From Zizania palustris (Eukaryota > Streptophyta > Magnoliopsida > Poales > Poaceae): DNA of 64,000 nucleotides. The position numbers and the translations under genes were made by a program. Location: positions 28,326,603-28,390,602 of the forward strand of contig JAAALK010000289.1 of the NCBI GenBank assembly GCA_019279435.1, read 5' to 3'. Under the pieces are notes generated by a model. That model did no database searches, had not been told where the DNA came from, and saw only the letters and a list, made by a program, of their open reading frames with translations. Below, piece after piece: positions 34,540 to 46,033 of the stretch. Positions within the stretch are counted from its first letter, which is position 1. Each line of letters opens with the position of its first letter.

Positions 34540-34830
34540 AAATATGACTTTGTATGTGGCTCTCGCTGTGTTTTGTGAATTTGTATGTGAGTTTGGATGT
34601 TATATGTGAATTCAGATGTTTACTGTGACTTTGGATGTGAATTCAGTTATATTATGTGATTTTGGATGTGATGTGTGAAGTGTGGATGTGATTTTGGATG
34701 TGAGATGTGGTTTTGGATGTTATATGTGAAGTTTGAATGTGATTTTGGATGTGAAATGTGATTTTGGATGTGTATTGTGAATGTATGTGAAATTGTGGTT
34801 GGATGTGAGTGTGAGTAGGGGAACCAGGAA
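34540..34830 (+). repeat. G/T-rich degenerate repeat 3' of CACTA-2 gene 2
   Basis: Repeated GATGTGATTTTGGATGTGA units of about 20 bp. It is the positional counterpart of 5935-6180 in CACTA-1. Confidence 0.6.
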
Positions 34831-34851
34831 AAAATAAAAAAAAAAATACCA

Positions 34852-35242
34852 GGTAACTTCCGTCGGCTTTGACCATAGCCGACGGAAGTTAGCTGGTTTC
34901 GGCCACGTGGGCAGAAAGGCTAACTTCCGTCGGCTATGGTCAAAGCCGACGGAAGTTAGCTGGCCCTAACTTCCGTCGGCCAGGCTGGCCGACGGAAGTT
35001 AAAGCCCCCCTGGTGACGTGGCAGTGTTCGGCGCTAACTTCCGTCGGCCACGTCAAGCCGACGGAAGTTAGTTAACTTCCGTCGGCCGCCGACGGAAGTT
35101 AGCTAACTTCCGTCGCCGCGCTTCCGTCGGCCAAAGGCCGACGGAAGATAGCGTTTTGCCGACGGAAGTTGGCTTCTTCCGTCGGGAAAGGGCTAACTTC
35201 CGTCGGCTTTGGCCGACGGAAGTTGCCTGTTTTGTTGTAGTG
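34852..35242 (+). repeat. 3' subterminal and terminal repeats of CACTA-2
   Basis: Many alternating TAACTTCCGTCGGC / GCCGACGGAAGTTA units, the same motif as at the 5' end, finishing in the inverted terminal repeat TTTTGTTGTAGTG. Confidence 0.9.
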
Positions 35243-35519
35243 AACCTTGTTCCTGACACCTAATAGTTTCCACTATGTCGGTTATAATCTAGGAGCAATT
35301 AGGTCTTTTCCTTATGCATTTTTACCTATAAATACCCCCCTCTATACCCTGTAAAGGGGGGACCAAAGGATAAGTTATTCCATACACACGTTCGGACTAC
35401 TCGAGCTGTTATCCTGTTCGGAGGCTCGAGTCAGTCCTAAATCACAAACTCATTGTTTGTTCGTTCTTGATCTCAGAGAACCTGTTGGTGTAACTTTTGC
35501 GCCAACATGACATAATTAG

Positions 35520-35965
35520 TGTTGGGGGGGGGAAATAATCCCATCAGTCCTGCCATTAGGCGGACAGCTCTGAAGGATAGTTTCGGAGCATACCAGGTGT
35601 GAAGCCTTCTACCATCACTGCGGTAATCCGAAGTGAGGAAGCCCAGAGTCCTTGGCGCTAGCCCTGACAACGGCGCACGAGGAGGAATCCAAAACCGTAA
35701 AGCGTCCAGGTGGCCCCCATCACCTAACTGCCTCCCGGAGGCCTTGGCTCCGAAGGGGCGCCACAAAACGGGACAAGACGTTCGCTTTACGAGGGTGTTC
35801 ACACGTGTGTTTACCATTTTACACCTATAGGGACATGTAAATAGAGTCCACTATAGCGGTTGTAACTAGAGGGTAGAGAAGTATTTCCCTATTAGGTCCC
35901 TACCTATAAATACCTCTCCCTTCTTCTGTAATAAGGACATCAATTCACGTAATAAGACACACTTC
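35520..35965 (+). repeat. partial LTR (family A relative), interrupted by the Tat element
   Basis: Begins TGTTGGGGGGGGGAAATAATCC after ATTAG and carries CCTATAAATACCTC near 35910. It stops where the Tat LTR starts at 35966. Its remainder should lie beyond the right edge of the window if the Tat element is nested in it. Confidence 0.65.
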
Positions 35966-37258
35966 TGTTGATAGCAAAAAATGGCATTAATGGTAAAAAT
36001 TGTCAAAAAGTCAAAATTGGTATTTTGGATTGAAAATATGCCAAGCCCTGGCACAGGCCGGTCTGACCGGCCATGTACCGCAAGTCTGACCGACCCACTT
36101 CGGTCTGACTGGCCCTATAAGGCTGGTGTGACCGGATTAACCTAAATCCAAGTCAGATCAGTGATTTCAGGGTATTTTTATCCCTAATTAATTTTTAATG
36201 ACTTGGACTCGTATCTAACTCAAATTAGAGCCCATGCACGTCATGTCCAACCCCTATAAATAAAGGGGCAATGCCTATTCAATGTATCACTCTCCCCCTG
36301 AAACCCTAATAGATCCAATCTATTATTTTTACCTTGAATTGTTCTTTTACCTTTCAATCTACTTTCCTTGCCCTAGGATTAGCCTAGTAACGTCCATCTT
36401 TATGAGTTTGCACTGTAAACTCTCCGTCCACCGCATCATAATCACGGTAAGCCTTGTTGATTCGCTTATGAATCACACGTTTCATCCACGTAATGGATTT
36501 CTATCATTTTATCGGTTTTTATTGGTGATTCAGTCTCTTGGCCGAATTGCATCTAGTTTCTTGGTGTTTTTGCAGTGTTTCTTCTCGTCCATCTTCGCTA
36601 AGAACCCCCAAGCAAAGATACCAACAGTAAGACAATCGACGAAGGACCCGGGCGATTGGATTTGTCACTATCGGTTTGACCGGCGTTGACGGGTTGTGTC
36701 GGGCCATAATCCCATTGCCGGCACGCACCGGTCTGATCAGTGGTGCACGGTCGGTGCAACCGGGCTTCACAGGAGGCCTCAGGAATGCTTCGCACTAGCG
36801 CCGGAGTACACCTTCGGAGACCCCCTTCGGACACTGTACGGTTTGACTTGAGGTTAGCCTTCGGTCCGACCGACCGGAGACCGAAGGCCAGAGCCCCTTC
36901 GGTCACACTTCGTAGAACACGCCGAAGGCTACCCTCGGCCAAACCCTCCGCACCACCGGTCTGACCGGCGGTATAGTGTCGGTTTGACTGGCTTACCTTG
37001 GCTGGTCTGACCGCCAACTAGGCTTCGGTCCAACCGGCCCTAATTTTCATCTACAACTCGGTTAATTGAATAATATTTTTTATATTGTTTAATTTCCTAG
37101 CGACTCCACCATCCCTTGTCACTATCACGGGTCATCGGAACGCGACGTCGGTGTCGTGTCATGCCTAGGGTTTTATCTCTAAGTATCCACACGCTTTTAG
37201 ATCGTCGAATCGACATCAGTGCGTTTGGCACTTTGATCGTTGGATTGTAGTGTCAACA
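35966..37258 (+). repeat. 5' LTR of the plus-strand Tat element
   Basis: Starts TGTTGATAGCAAAAAATGG, ends GTAGTGTCAACA. The promoter TATAAATA lies at 36255-36262. The motif GGTCTGACCGG and close variants recur throughout 36058-36135 and 36660-37040. The end region matches, inverted, the LTR at 58897-60306. Confidence 0.88.
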
Positions 37259-37265
37259 CACTTTT

Positions 37266-37283
37266 TGGCGACTCCGCTGGGGA
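37266..37283 (+). other. primer-binding site of the plus-strand Tat element
   Basis: TGGCGACTCCGCTGGGGA begins seven bases after the LTR end. It starts with TGG, the complement of a tRNA CCA tail, and recurs after LTRs of grass gypsy elements. I cannot name the tRNA with certainty. Confidence 0.6.
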
Positions 37284-37386
37284 AAAACATGCCAAGTACT
37301 ACCACATCGGTGACGGGTATGTCTACTACATCTACATCAATGGGACCTTCGACGCCAATGGATCTAGTGGGGAGCGTGGAGATCGA

Positions 37387-39503
37387 TGAGATACCAAGTG
37401 AGGTTTGCACTGTGATTTTTATCTTGATGATGAGTGATTGACAAGATTGTCTGTCTAAACTGCCTGATTGTATGAGTAATGGCATGGGTTGCATGGAGGT
37501 GCGTATTTTGCTTGTGTCATGTGTGTAGGGTTGAGATGCTAGTCAACTGTCGATGGCGGGTGATCAGGGTCAGGTAGGGAGCCTGATACCAGATGGTCAA
37601 GGAAGCCGGGGGAATTTGAAAGTGATCTCAGGCGTACACATGGAGATGAGGCAAGACATGGACGAACTGATGATCAAGACAATGTGTTGACCAAGTCAGC
37701 GAAAGGGAGGCTAGTGCAAGTGACAAGGCTGCTCGAGGGATCGAGAGCGGGAGAGACTTGCTGGTAGTCGAGTTCGCAAACGGGTGACACATGTCGAAGA
37801 TCTAGAAGGCTTTTTCGGTTTCGGCTAAAAACCGTCGTATCAAAAAATGTTTTTATATTTCAATAAATAGGAGTTTATTTTTCTGTTGAGTCGTCTAGAT
37901 TAAGTGTAATCTTTTAGTATTTTTCTAAATTTTTAATTCTGAAAAAATACTAAAAGAATAAGTTAAATGATGTAATAAATTAGGTGTAAACTTTTGTGTA
38001 TTTTTCAGAATTATTAATTCTGAAAATACACAAGGGCATTTATGTAATTTCTTGGTAATTAAACCCTAATGGAATTTTGGGAAATACCTTAATAGGCTTG
38101 CCTATATAAAGTACCCCATGCCTAAGGGTTTAGGGAACTTTTTGGCTGAACTTTTTGGGCTTCTAATCCAGAAATTTTAGTTCATCTTTTCCCTTCATTT
38201 TTGTGCTGCTTTCGGTCATTTTTCTTCATTGCGCACTGTTCATCGGAGCAGCACTGTATCGCCGTCCCGGACAGCTATAGCGCCGCCATCCTGAACATCC
38301 AGAGCATCGCTTGCTGTTGCCACCGAGATTTCTTCCAGAACAGCAGCCGCCAGGTTCCGATTTTTATCAGAAATTTGCTGTTTCCGGTTTTTTTTCTTCA
38401 TTGGTACTTTTCGGTTGGATTTAATCTGCAGATGAGACAGCATCACCGATTGCTTGTCTCAGGAGTCCGGTATACTGTTCCTGCCATTTACTATTTATGA
38501 TTTTTTTTCTTTGAATTCCTGTGCATCATCCGGTAAGGCTTTGGTAGCCAATTTTATTTCTGGTTCTCTTTCGGTTTTTCTTTTGCTGCTATGAGACTTT
38601 GTGCTTCACTGCTGATCTGGATTAGCCCATATAAACATTGCGGCTGGGAAGCCATTGTTCTCAAATATTATTTCAGTTTTCACAGTAAAGTATTGTGCAG
38701 TTTCTTTCGGTTGAAGTTTTGTGCTCGGTTCAGATTATTTGCCTCCTCTGTCTCTGTTGGATGTTTGGTGTCATGAAAATGCCTTCATCTTACAAGTAAC
38801 AGAATCAACACTATTCATCATCTTGTGTTATTCATTTTGCTAGTAGTTGTGAGAAAACATTATTCATGTTATTTTTTCTTGTTTCTCTGTTTGAGCAGAA
38901 TTTTGGTTCTGATAGTCTCTGGTTGATGCGTTGAGATTTTTTGGTCTCATTGATGGCTAACAGGACGATTAATCATCACTAATGTTTTCGGTTTCCTGTG
39001 CATTTGTCATTGATTATCTCCTGGTGGCCATGTTTATTTTGTTCAAATTCATGCAATGCCAATCCTTGGTTCATACTTATTTTTGAGTCTGTACTGAAGT
39101 TTGATTTTTATCTGGTTTTTGGGTTTACTGCATTCAGTCGACATTTCAGTGACCGATTTGGGTAGTCGGTGATTCATATACCGACTGAAAGAGTGTGTCG
39201 GTAATTCAAAGTCCGACAGACCCCTTGTGTCGGTCGCTCATTCACCAATTAAGGCCCTGTTGGTATTTTATAGTCCGACCAAGAGTAAAGATTTGGTGTT
39301 TCTGATCTCTCGATCTGTCATTTCACATCATTTCAGACAGGAAGGTGATATCACTTGGTTTATAGGAGATTTAGCTGTGTTATTAAATTTGCTTCCACGT
39401 GTTCTTTTAGAGGCGCGTTGGTTGTTTAGAAAAGGTCATCAATTCGTAAGAATTTGTTGAGGCGACTATTCACCCCCCTCTAGTCGCCTATTCCGATCCT
39501 ACA
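37387..39503 (+). mobile_element. Ty1/copia solo LTR (copy 3) in the Tat 5' internal region
   Basis: Starts TGAGATACCAAGTGAGG, ends TTCCGATCCTACA, flanked by perfect ATCGA (37382-37386 and 39504-39508). The promoter is CCTATATAAAGTACC near 38100. It ends in the box GGCGACTATTCACCCCCCTC. It is closest in its first 55 bases to copy 1 (16075). Open frames at 38201-39460 are LTR text. Confidence 0.87.
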
Positions 39504-39508
39504 ATCGA

Positions 39509-41165
39509 TGATAGAAATATCATCCTCCCCACCCTCGACGACCTCTCTAAGGAGGATAGGGCAGAGATCGTGGCCAAGACAGAGGGGCTACGCACTCTTC
39601 TTCTTGGGTGCTTCACCAAGACCCATTGGGGCTTCGTCAAGCGCGACATCTACATCCCCGGCCTCTCTGGGAACAAGGTAACACCATCGTCCCCTCGACT
39701 ATCCTCTCGGGACATTGAGCAAAAGATAGCCACCACCGTAGATCAAGCCGTTAGCGCTTCTTTTGCGAATCATCTAGAAACTATGGTCGACTCTAGAATG
39801 GAGGCGATGTTTAAAAGATTCGGCTTTTCCGAGGCCGCTTATCCAACTCTGATTGCACGTGTACCCCTTATTTATCACATATACAGTAGAACCGACAGGA
39901 GTACCGTAAAAGCCATCGCGTCTCCGGCCTCATCATCCATGGCCGAGACCGCGTACAGCTCTGTCCGTCAGACCGACATGTGCCAGCCTTAGCAGCCGGC
40001 AATAGTCGGTCTAACCGGCCATTACACCCTCAGTCATACTAGCCCTATGGCTGGTTAGACCGCCCCTGCCACTTATTACACGTCACCTGCGCTCGCGCCT
40101 ACGCTACCTTTTTCCGTGGTGCCCACACCTCCTGCTCCCACGCACCCATATAGACCCGAGAATGTCCCTCATCATGAGCCGGCACGAGAGGAGGAGCCGC
40201 ACGACTGACACACCTATATACCACCACGTGTTACGCCCCGCATGAGATACGCGTGCCGGCAGGAGGCGTAGATGACATCAAGGAGCGAATTCACGCACTA
40301 TTTAGAGAGTCTACAGATTGGTCACCTAGGGGTTAAGTTAGGGCTTACCACAAGCCCTACCCAGACCACTTCGACACTATCCCGTACCCTAACGGCTTTA
40401 GGGTTCCCGAATTCACTAAATTTGACGGTGAAGGTAGCAAGACCACCCTAGAGCACATAGGTCAATTCCTGGCGCAGTGTGGCGAAGCTAGTGGGTCGGA
40501 CGTGTTGAAGCCTAGACTATTTTTCTTATCGCTTTCCGGCACCGCTTTCACTTGGTTTTCAAGGTTACCGCCGAACTCCGTCCAGACTTGGGCCTAGTTA
40601 GAGCAGAAGTTCCATGATTATTTTTATACTGGGGAAATAGAACTTAGGCTCTCACATCTAACATCGGTTAGGCAGAAGACTAGTGAGAGTGTCTCTGAGT
40701 ACATTAAGCGCTTTATGGACACTAGAAACCGATGTTTTACCTTGAACATTTCCAATAGGGACTTGGTTGACCTATCTTTTAATGGTTTACACTCCGAACG
40801 TAAGGAGAAACTAGATGGCCAGGATTTCTTTGAAGTTAGTCAAGTTTTGCAGAAGGCACTGGTTCAGGAAAGCCGAGCCAAAAGTAGAAAAATCACTAAG
40901 ACGCTAAACAAGCTCAAGGCCGAGGTGCACGTCATGGAGCACTCCAATGAGGAATCATCGGAGAGCGAGGATGACTCGGCCGACATGTACACCGCGGAGT
41001 GGACTTGGTCTAGTAAGGCCAAGCCCGTCACCTTCTCTGAGTTACAGTCGTCTCACACTAAGAGTCGGCCCAGTGAGGTAAAGTTTGCATTTGACGTGAC
41101 CAAGTGCGACAGAATATTTGATTTTTTACTTAAGAACAAGCTTATTAGGTTACCAAAGGGTCTTG
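39509..41165 (+). pseudogene. Tat gag, first part
   Basis: After the ATCGA duplication the frame encodes MAKTEGLRTLLLGCFTKTHW (39570), a gag N-terminus. From 40255 a Retrotrans_gag domain follows: FTKFDGEGSKTTLEHIGQF, LFFLSLSGTAFTWFSRLP and TSESVSEYIKRFMDTRNRC. Single stops interrupt the latter (for example near 40596). The C-terminal part (40715-41160) runs open through a charged stretch to FDVTKCDRIFDFLLKNKLI, where the copia element is inserted at 41166. A block at 39945-40070 carries GGTCTAACCGGCC-type motifs like those of the LTR. Confidence 0.82.
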
Positions 41166-42754
41166 TGAGAAACCATGTTGAAGAATATGGTTTTGATATT
41201 CCAGATGTGATGAGTGATTGTCAACGGAAGTCAAAGGAAGGGAGAGATGGAGACCTGCCGAGTCTGAGGCGCATGTGACTCAGGTACACGGGCAGTGAGC
41301 GACGGCCGGGCAGAGGAGCTGCGGAGTCGGGCTGGCCCAATCCGGGTACATGGCTAGGAGCGGCAGATGATCCACTAGTCTGTTGACTGGGTTTGACTCA
41401 GGTAGACGGGCGGCGAGCGATTGCCGGGCTGAGGGAGCTGCGGGGTCGGGTCGGCCCAATCCGGGTACCCGGTGCGAAGACGGTGGACGCTTTGTCAGTT
41501 TCGGCGTAAAACTGACAATCTATCATTAATTCGTTTTTAGGATATTAATATTTAGTTTTTAAGTTTAGAATATTTTTATTCGAGTCAGTTAATTTTTCTA
41601 AGAATATTTTAGTAATTTTCAGAATTTATTTTAGAGTCAGTTTATTTTACCCGAGGGTAAAGTAGTCTTTTCATGTATTAGGATTGACCTATAAATAGGC
41701 CCCTATCCCATTGGGGATGGTCGACGGGTTTCATTAGATCAATCTACATTCCAACTTTTCTGGTTCCCGTCCGCTTTCCACCGAAATTTTTTCTTCTCCG
41801 AAGTTTTTCATCTGCGATTTAACGTCGTCCGTTGCTGTAGTGTTTTCTCGACATTGCGTGGCGGTCCAGCCGAGCACCAAGCTTGGAGCCGTGGTGATTT
41901 GCGCATCGTCGGTGTACTCCAGGCACAACAAATCCACGAAAAGCAGCAGGAAGTTTTTTTCAGCCGGCATTGGTGTGCTGCACGGCAGCGGGCCCCACGA
42001 AAATTGTGCTTTGCACCGGTGACAACACGCACAGCTTTTGGCTGTGTTTTCAACGCAGCACAGTGCTTCTTCCATGCCTGGCGTCAGCGGCGAGGCGAAG
42101 ACTCTAGGCAACAGGAAGCTTGGCGTCGGATTCTCTGTAATGCGGGACGACGTGATCGGCGAGGTAAACGGGATTTCAGTTCATGGAGATGAGCATGCAT
42201 GCGAAGGTAAGTTCTAATCTACTATTTTTCTTGGTAGATCGTTTTTAGAGATAATCATCTATTAATTAATTAATTAGCTAAAAGACTATTTCGAAATATC
42301 TTTTAATCTGTTAAAGTTGATTGGTTATTTCGTATTTCCTGTTTATCTGTATAATCTGGTCATATAAAAAGAAAAGAAAAATTAGTCGCAGTTATTTTTT
42401 TAGTCTAAGTTTATTTTACCTGCAATATTTTCGGTTTAAGTCTGAATTAATTTTTAATGATCTATATTTTATTCATGTAATTAATATCTTATTTCTAGAT
42501 TAAAATATTAATATCTCGTGATTTCTCTAGGTGTTTTAATTTACTGTAGTAGTTTTTATTTAGTTTATCTTTAATATCATTTAGATTAAGATAATAATTA
42601 TTTTTAAGCTAGACTAGTTTTTATTCCAGTAATTTGCTTTGATAATATTATTTGTCTGGTTAAGTTCCTTTGGATGTTGGGATTAAAATATAGTTTAGCA
42701 AGAAATTTTTAGGCGCCCATTCACCCCCCTCTGGTCGCTACTTTCGGTCCTACA
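41166..42754 (+). repeat. 5' LTR of the gag-only copia element
   Basis: Starts TGAGAAACCATG, ends TTTCGGTCCTACA. The TATAAATA promoter is at 41690-41697. Open frames at 41734-42503 recur identically in the 3' LTR and are LTR sequence. Confidence 0.93.
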
Positions 42755-42756
42755 AG

Positions 42757-42768
42757 TGGTATCAGAGC
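42757..42768 (+). other. primer-binding site, initiator tRNA-Met complement
   Basis: TGGTATCAGAGC, two bases after the LTR end, is the standard Ty1/copia primer site. Confidence 0.93.
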
Positions 42769-42812
42769 GAGGTTAGGTTTTTCTATTATCTTAACCGATT
42801 CTAAACCTAGTA

Positions 42813-44663
42813 GTGACCATGACGTCTCCTGGCAAGCACGACAGCTCCTCCTTCACCAAAGGCAAGCCAAAGACCAGATTCTTCAGAAAGGCCCTGAAGG
42901 ACTATAGGCGTGAGAATAAGAAGCGAGACGAGACTTTCTTCGCCGAGATGGAGAAAAGATACTCCAAGATATCTTCGTCTTCCTCATCATCTTCAAGTTC
43001 AAGTGATGAAGATATCATGATCAGGAAGGGGAAGGACAGGGACAATCCGGCGGGCCTCTGTTTCATGGGCTTCGGGGACAAGCCGAAGAGTCGCTCACGT
43101 CACAACCAAAGACCCCACAAGAGCTTCTGCTCAATGGCTCTTAGGGAGAAGAAAGAGAAGGACTCCTCCGACGACTCCGACGACGACGACGAGAATGCAT
43201 CTTCCTATGAACAAGAAGTTGTTAATTTACTAGAACAGAACAGTCAGGAGTTGAAGTATAGGGAGAAACTGCTTAGAGGGGCTAAGAAGAGGATAGATGA
43301 GCTTGAGAGTGAGCTTGCCACGGCAAATGCCAAGATTGAGAGTCTGTCTTCTTCCCCTTGCTTGGGTGATAGTGAAGACTGCCCTAACTGTGAGGTGCTG
43401 CTGTGTGACCTGACGACTCTTAAGTCCAGGTACACAGAGAGAGTAGATGAGAGAGACGCATTGGCCACTGAGCTTGAGAGCGCTCAGCAGGAGCTGAAAT
43501 ATGCTCATGTCACTGTCGTCGCACCTTGTGTAGACTGCCCATCCCATTTAGCTAGTATAGCTGAGCTGAGAGCCAAGAGTGATGAGCAATTGTGCGAGTT
43601 AGCTGGAGTGAGAGCTGAGATGGAGCAGACTAAGCTAAAGCTTGAGACCTTGTCAGTTCCATCCACTGTTTGTGAGAACTGTCTATCCATTAGAATGGAG
43701 TTGATCAAGCTAAAAGCTGAGAAGTCTGTCGAAGTTGATAAAGAGTGTGAGATCTGTTTGTCTCAGGTGGAGGTGTTAGCTTCTTTGAGAGAGGAGCTAG
43801 CTGATGTTCAGAATGAGAACTTTTACCTCCGTTCAATCCTGAGTTGGATCAGTGCTAAAGAGCCACAACTCGGCATGATGATCCAGTAGTTCAAGAGACA
43901 GGATGGGTTTGGGGTAGGTTACACCTATACCAAGGCTGATTTTGAGAGCGCCATCAGCCGAGCAGTGGAGTGGAGTAAGATGACTCCCGAACAGAGATAT
44001 CCCAAGACTCACTCTACTGAGTCCTTTAAGGATAGTCAGCCCAAGGATGGAGTGTTCCAAGAACAACCTAAAGCTCCACCTAAGAAGCAAATATGGGTTC
44101 CAAAGCCTAAACCTCTCCATACTTCTCTTGATTCTTTACCTAGACCCTCTCACACCAAAGAAGCTTCACCCAACACCACCAAGCCTAAGAATCCTAAGCC
44201 TCAACCACAATCAAAGAAGCCTACCTATCACTGTGAGTTTTGTCAGAGAGACGGGCATCTTGAGAAGTTTTGCTTTAGGAGTAAGCGGATTGAGCGAGCA
44301 GAGAGAGCTCGAGGTGGGCAGGAGCAGTTCTACCAGCAGGGTGGTAGACAGAGAGTTCCTCGACGTAGAGAGAGGCTAGAGGCCAGGCCACGTCGTGTAG
44401 GTGGTGGTAGAGGAGACGGTTTTTATGATCGTGCTCCGGAGGGTGGTTTTTGTTTCGGCAGAGTTCCAGATCATTATGGATACGACTTTGGACCTCGTGG
44501 CCGTGATTTTAGGAAGAACAGAGGACCGCGCTTTGATTCGCGCTTCAGTACAAACTCATATGATTCCTTTTGCTTTCCTACATACGCGCAGATGGCTCGA
44601 CACTGGTTCAACACTTTTACTAAACCTGGCATTGGACCGTTTGGTCCCACTCATGATTATTGA
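42813..44663 (+). CDS. copia gag-type protein with coiled coil and CCHC knuckle, split by one in-frame TAG
   Basis: The frame from MTMTSPGKHDSS at 42813 runs 358 codons to a TAG at 43887-43889. It continues in the same frame without another stop to 44663. The first part has a basic N-terminus, a poly-Ser run, an acidic DDSDDDDE tract and a long coiled coil (about residues 130-345) with regularly spaced CxxC pairs (CPNC, CVDC, CENC, CEIC). The second part is Pro/Lys-rich, then carries the CEFCQRDGHLEKFC knuckle (C-x2-C-x4-H-x4-C) and an Arg/Gly-rich tail. This is a nucleocapsid-type layout for coating element RNA. The TAG is either a stop that is read through, giving two products, or a recent mutation. 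No pol follows. Confidence 0.8.
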
Positions 44664-46020
44664 TCGTGTTTTGGGAGCTGTGTATCTTTTTTAGGATATT
44701 TTGAGTCAGCTTTTCATTGGTATCAGTTTTTTATTTTCTTCTTTATTTTTATTATTGAGTCTTTTTGTGTGCGTTCATATCATGCATAATCATTAGTCAC
44801 ATTTTGAGCTTGCTTCTGCTATATGATTAATCTACTTTACTTTCTCTAGCTAGTATATGTTTTTGATTACTTGTCGATGATCATGTTCTGGTTCAGTTCA
44901 CATGATATATCTGATATTTATCATATGCATTGCTTTTGTGCTTTAAAATTGAAAAATGATCACCATTGCTTCTGTTAACTAGCATGTGTAGGCTGAATGC
45001 TTTCGCTATCTTTTACATGCCTTGTAGCTAGATCCTTACTTAGATGCAGATATGCAACTTGGACATTTATATGCTTTAAATATGCAAAATGTGCTATAAA
45101 AATGATAAAAAATCAGAAAAATGAAAAATTTATGCATTTTTATGATTATCAGAAAAGATCCAGGTGGGTTTGCTTTGTCGCATTACATTGTTCTGGACTG
45201 CTTACCATAGCACTTTGGTATGAACTAGGACGGTGTAATGTATGCCAAGACCAATGTTTTAAGCTTCTAATGGTTCAGTTCTGGCCTAGGCTTGACTTGG
45301 TCGGTTAGCATAAGGTTTGACATGCAAATAACCCCTGGCAGAAATGAAAAATATAAAGAAAAAGTGTGAAAAATTTAAAAAGATGACAAGTTTGCTGAAG
45401 CACTTTGTTTTTGGATAATGCTTATCTTGGTAGATATCAGTTAGCTTTTGCATATCATGCTTTACTTTGCTTGTTAACTAGAAAATGTGGTGATACTTTT
45501 GTTTTGCAAAAATCGAAAAATGTGTGCTAATGACTTTCTTAAGATATCATCTATTGCACTGATCATATCATGTATTTTAGAGAGTATATCTTTTGCTATA
45601 CCTGTTAGACATTGTAATAGCAGTCAATCATATCTAAGAAGCATGCTTTTCACACTCCACCTGCACTCCATCTACATTCATGGCATATTTTGAGGGGGAG
45701 CTGCATTTCAGGGGGAGTTTGTGTTTATGTCTATTTAAGTGCATTTAGTCTCACTTGATGAGTCCAATTGTCAACAAGGGGGAGAAATTTTGGAGTTTAC
45801 TTTTTAGTTTCCTTGTTGGTAATTCTGAGATTTGCACTTATTTTTAAGTCTTTATTTTTGGTTAACTATAATGACCGTTTTCGTGTTTTTATTTGGCTTT
45901 TGGTCATTAGAGTTAAACTTTTATTTTCTTTCTTCTATTTTCTTTTGTCTTTGTTTTTCTGTTTCCACATGTTTTGCAGGTTCTGGAGATGAGCTGAAAA
46001 GGGTGTTGACAATGCACTCA
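44664..46020 (+). other. non-coding 3' internal region of the copia element
   Basis: AT-rich, without convincing coding frames. It includes GGGGGAG tracts at 45694-45718 and 45776-45783. Parts match the minus-strand remnant at 25457-26429, which shows it is a family trait and not debris. Confidence 0.7.
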
Positions 46021-46033
46021 TCAAGGGGGAGAT
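46021..46033 (+). other. polypurine tract of the copia element
   Basis: TCAAGGGGGAGAT immediately precedes the 3' LTR start and would prime plus-strand synthesis. Confidence 0.85.

Larger units (their letters stand above)
26665..35242 (+). mobile_element. CACTA-2, complete En/Spm-type transposon, 8.6 kb
   Basis: Terminal repeats are CACTACAAGAAAAC and, at the right end inverted, CACTACAACAAAAC. The target duplication is AAC (26662-26664 and 35243-35245). Order inside: subterminal repeats, GC-rich block, structured leader, TNP2 gene, second gene, G/T-rich spacer, subterminal repeats. All parts of an autonomous element are present, although TNP2 has one apparent frameshift. It sits in a solo LTR, which itself lies in a copia element. 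Confidence 0.93.
26430..35507 (+). mobile_element. solo LTR (family A) interrupted by CACTA-2
   Basis: Starts TGTTGGGGGAAATTACTCC, ends TTTGCGCCAACA, flanked by perfect TGACA (26425-26429 and 35508-35512). Without CACTA-2 it is about 497 bp. Its CCTATAAATACCCCC box lies near 35328, downstream of the CACTA-2 insertion point, so CACTA-2 landed in U3. It is related to the LTRs at 1075-1537 and 35520-35965. Confidence 0.85.

Noticed and set aside
36598..37017. 139-residue minus-strand frame
   Set aside because: Antisense of the Tat LTR motif region; residues repeat the GGTCTGACCGG motif.
38201..39460. Four small ORFs as host genes
   Set aside because: They lie within a solo copia LTR with a perfect target duplication; no start context, domain or intron structure.
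41734..42192. Frames of 60-125 residues repeated identically at 46602-47060
   Set aside because: They are duplicated only because they lie in the two LTRs, and have no homology I recognise.
43230..43708. Minus-strand frames of 67-105 residues
   Set aside because: Shadows of the copia gag-type coding frame.
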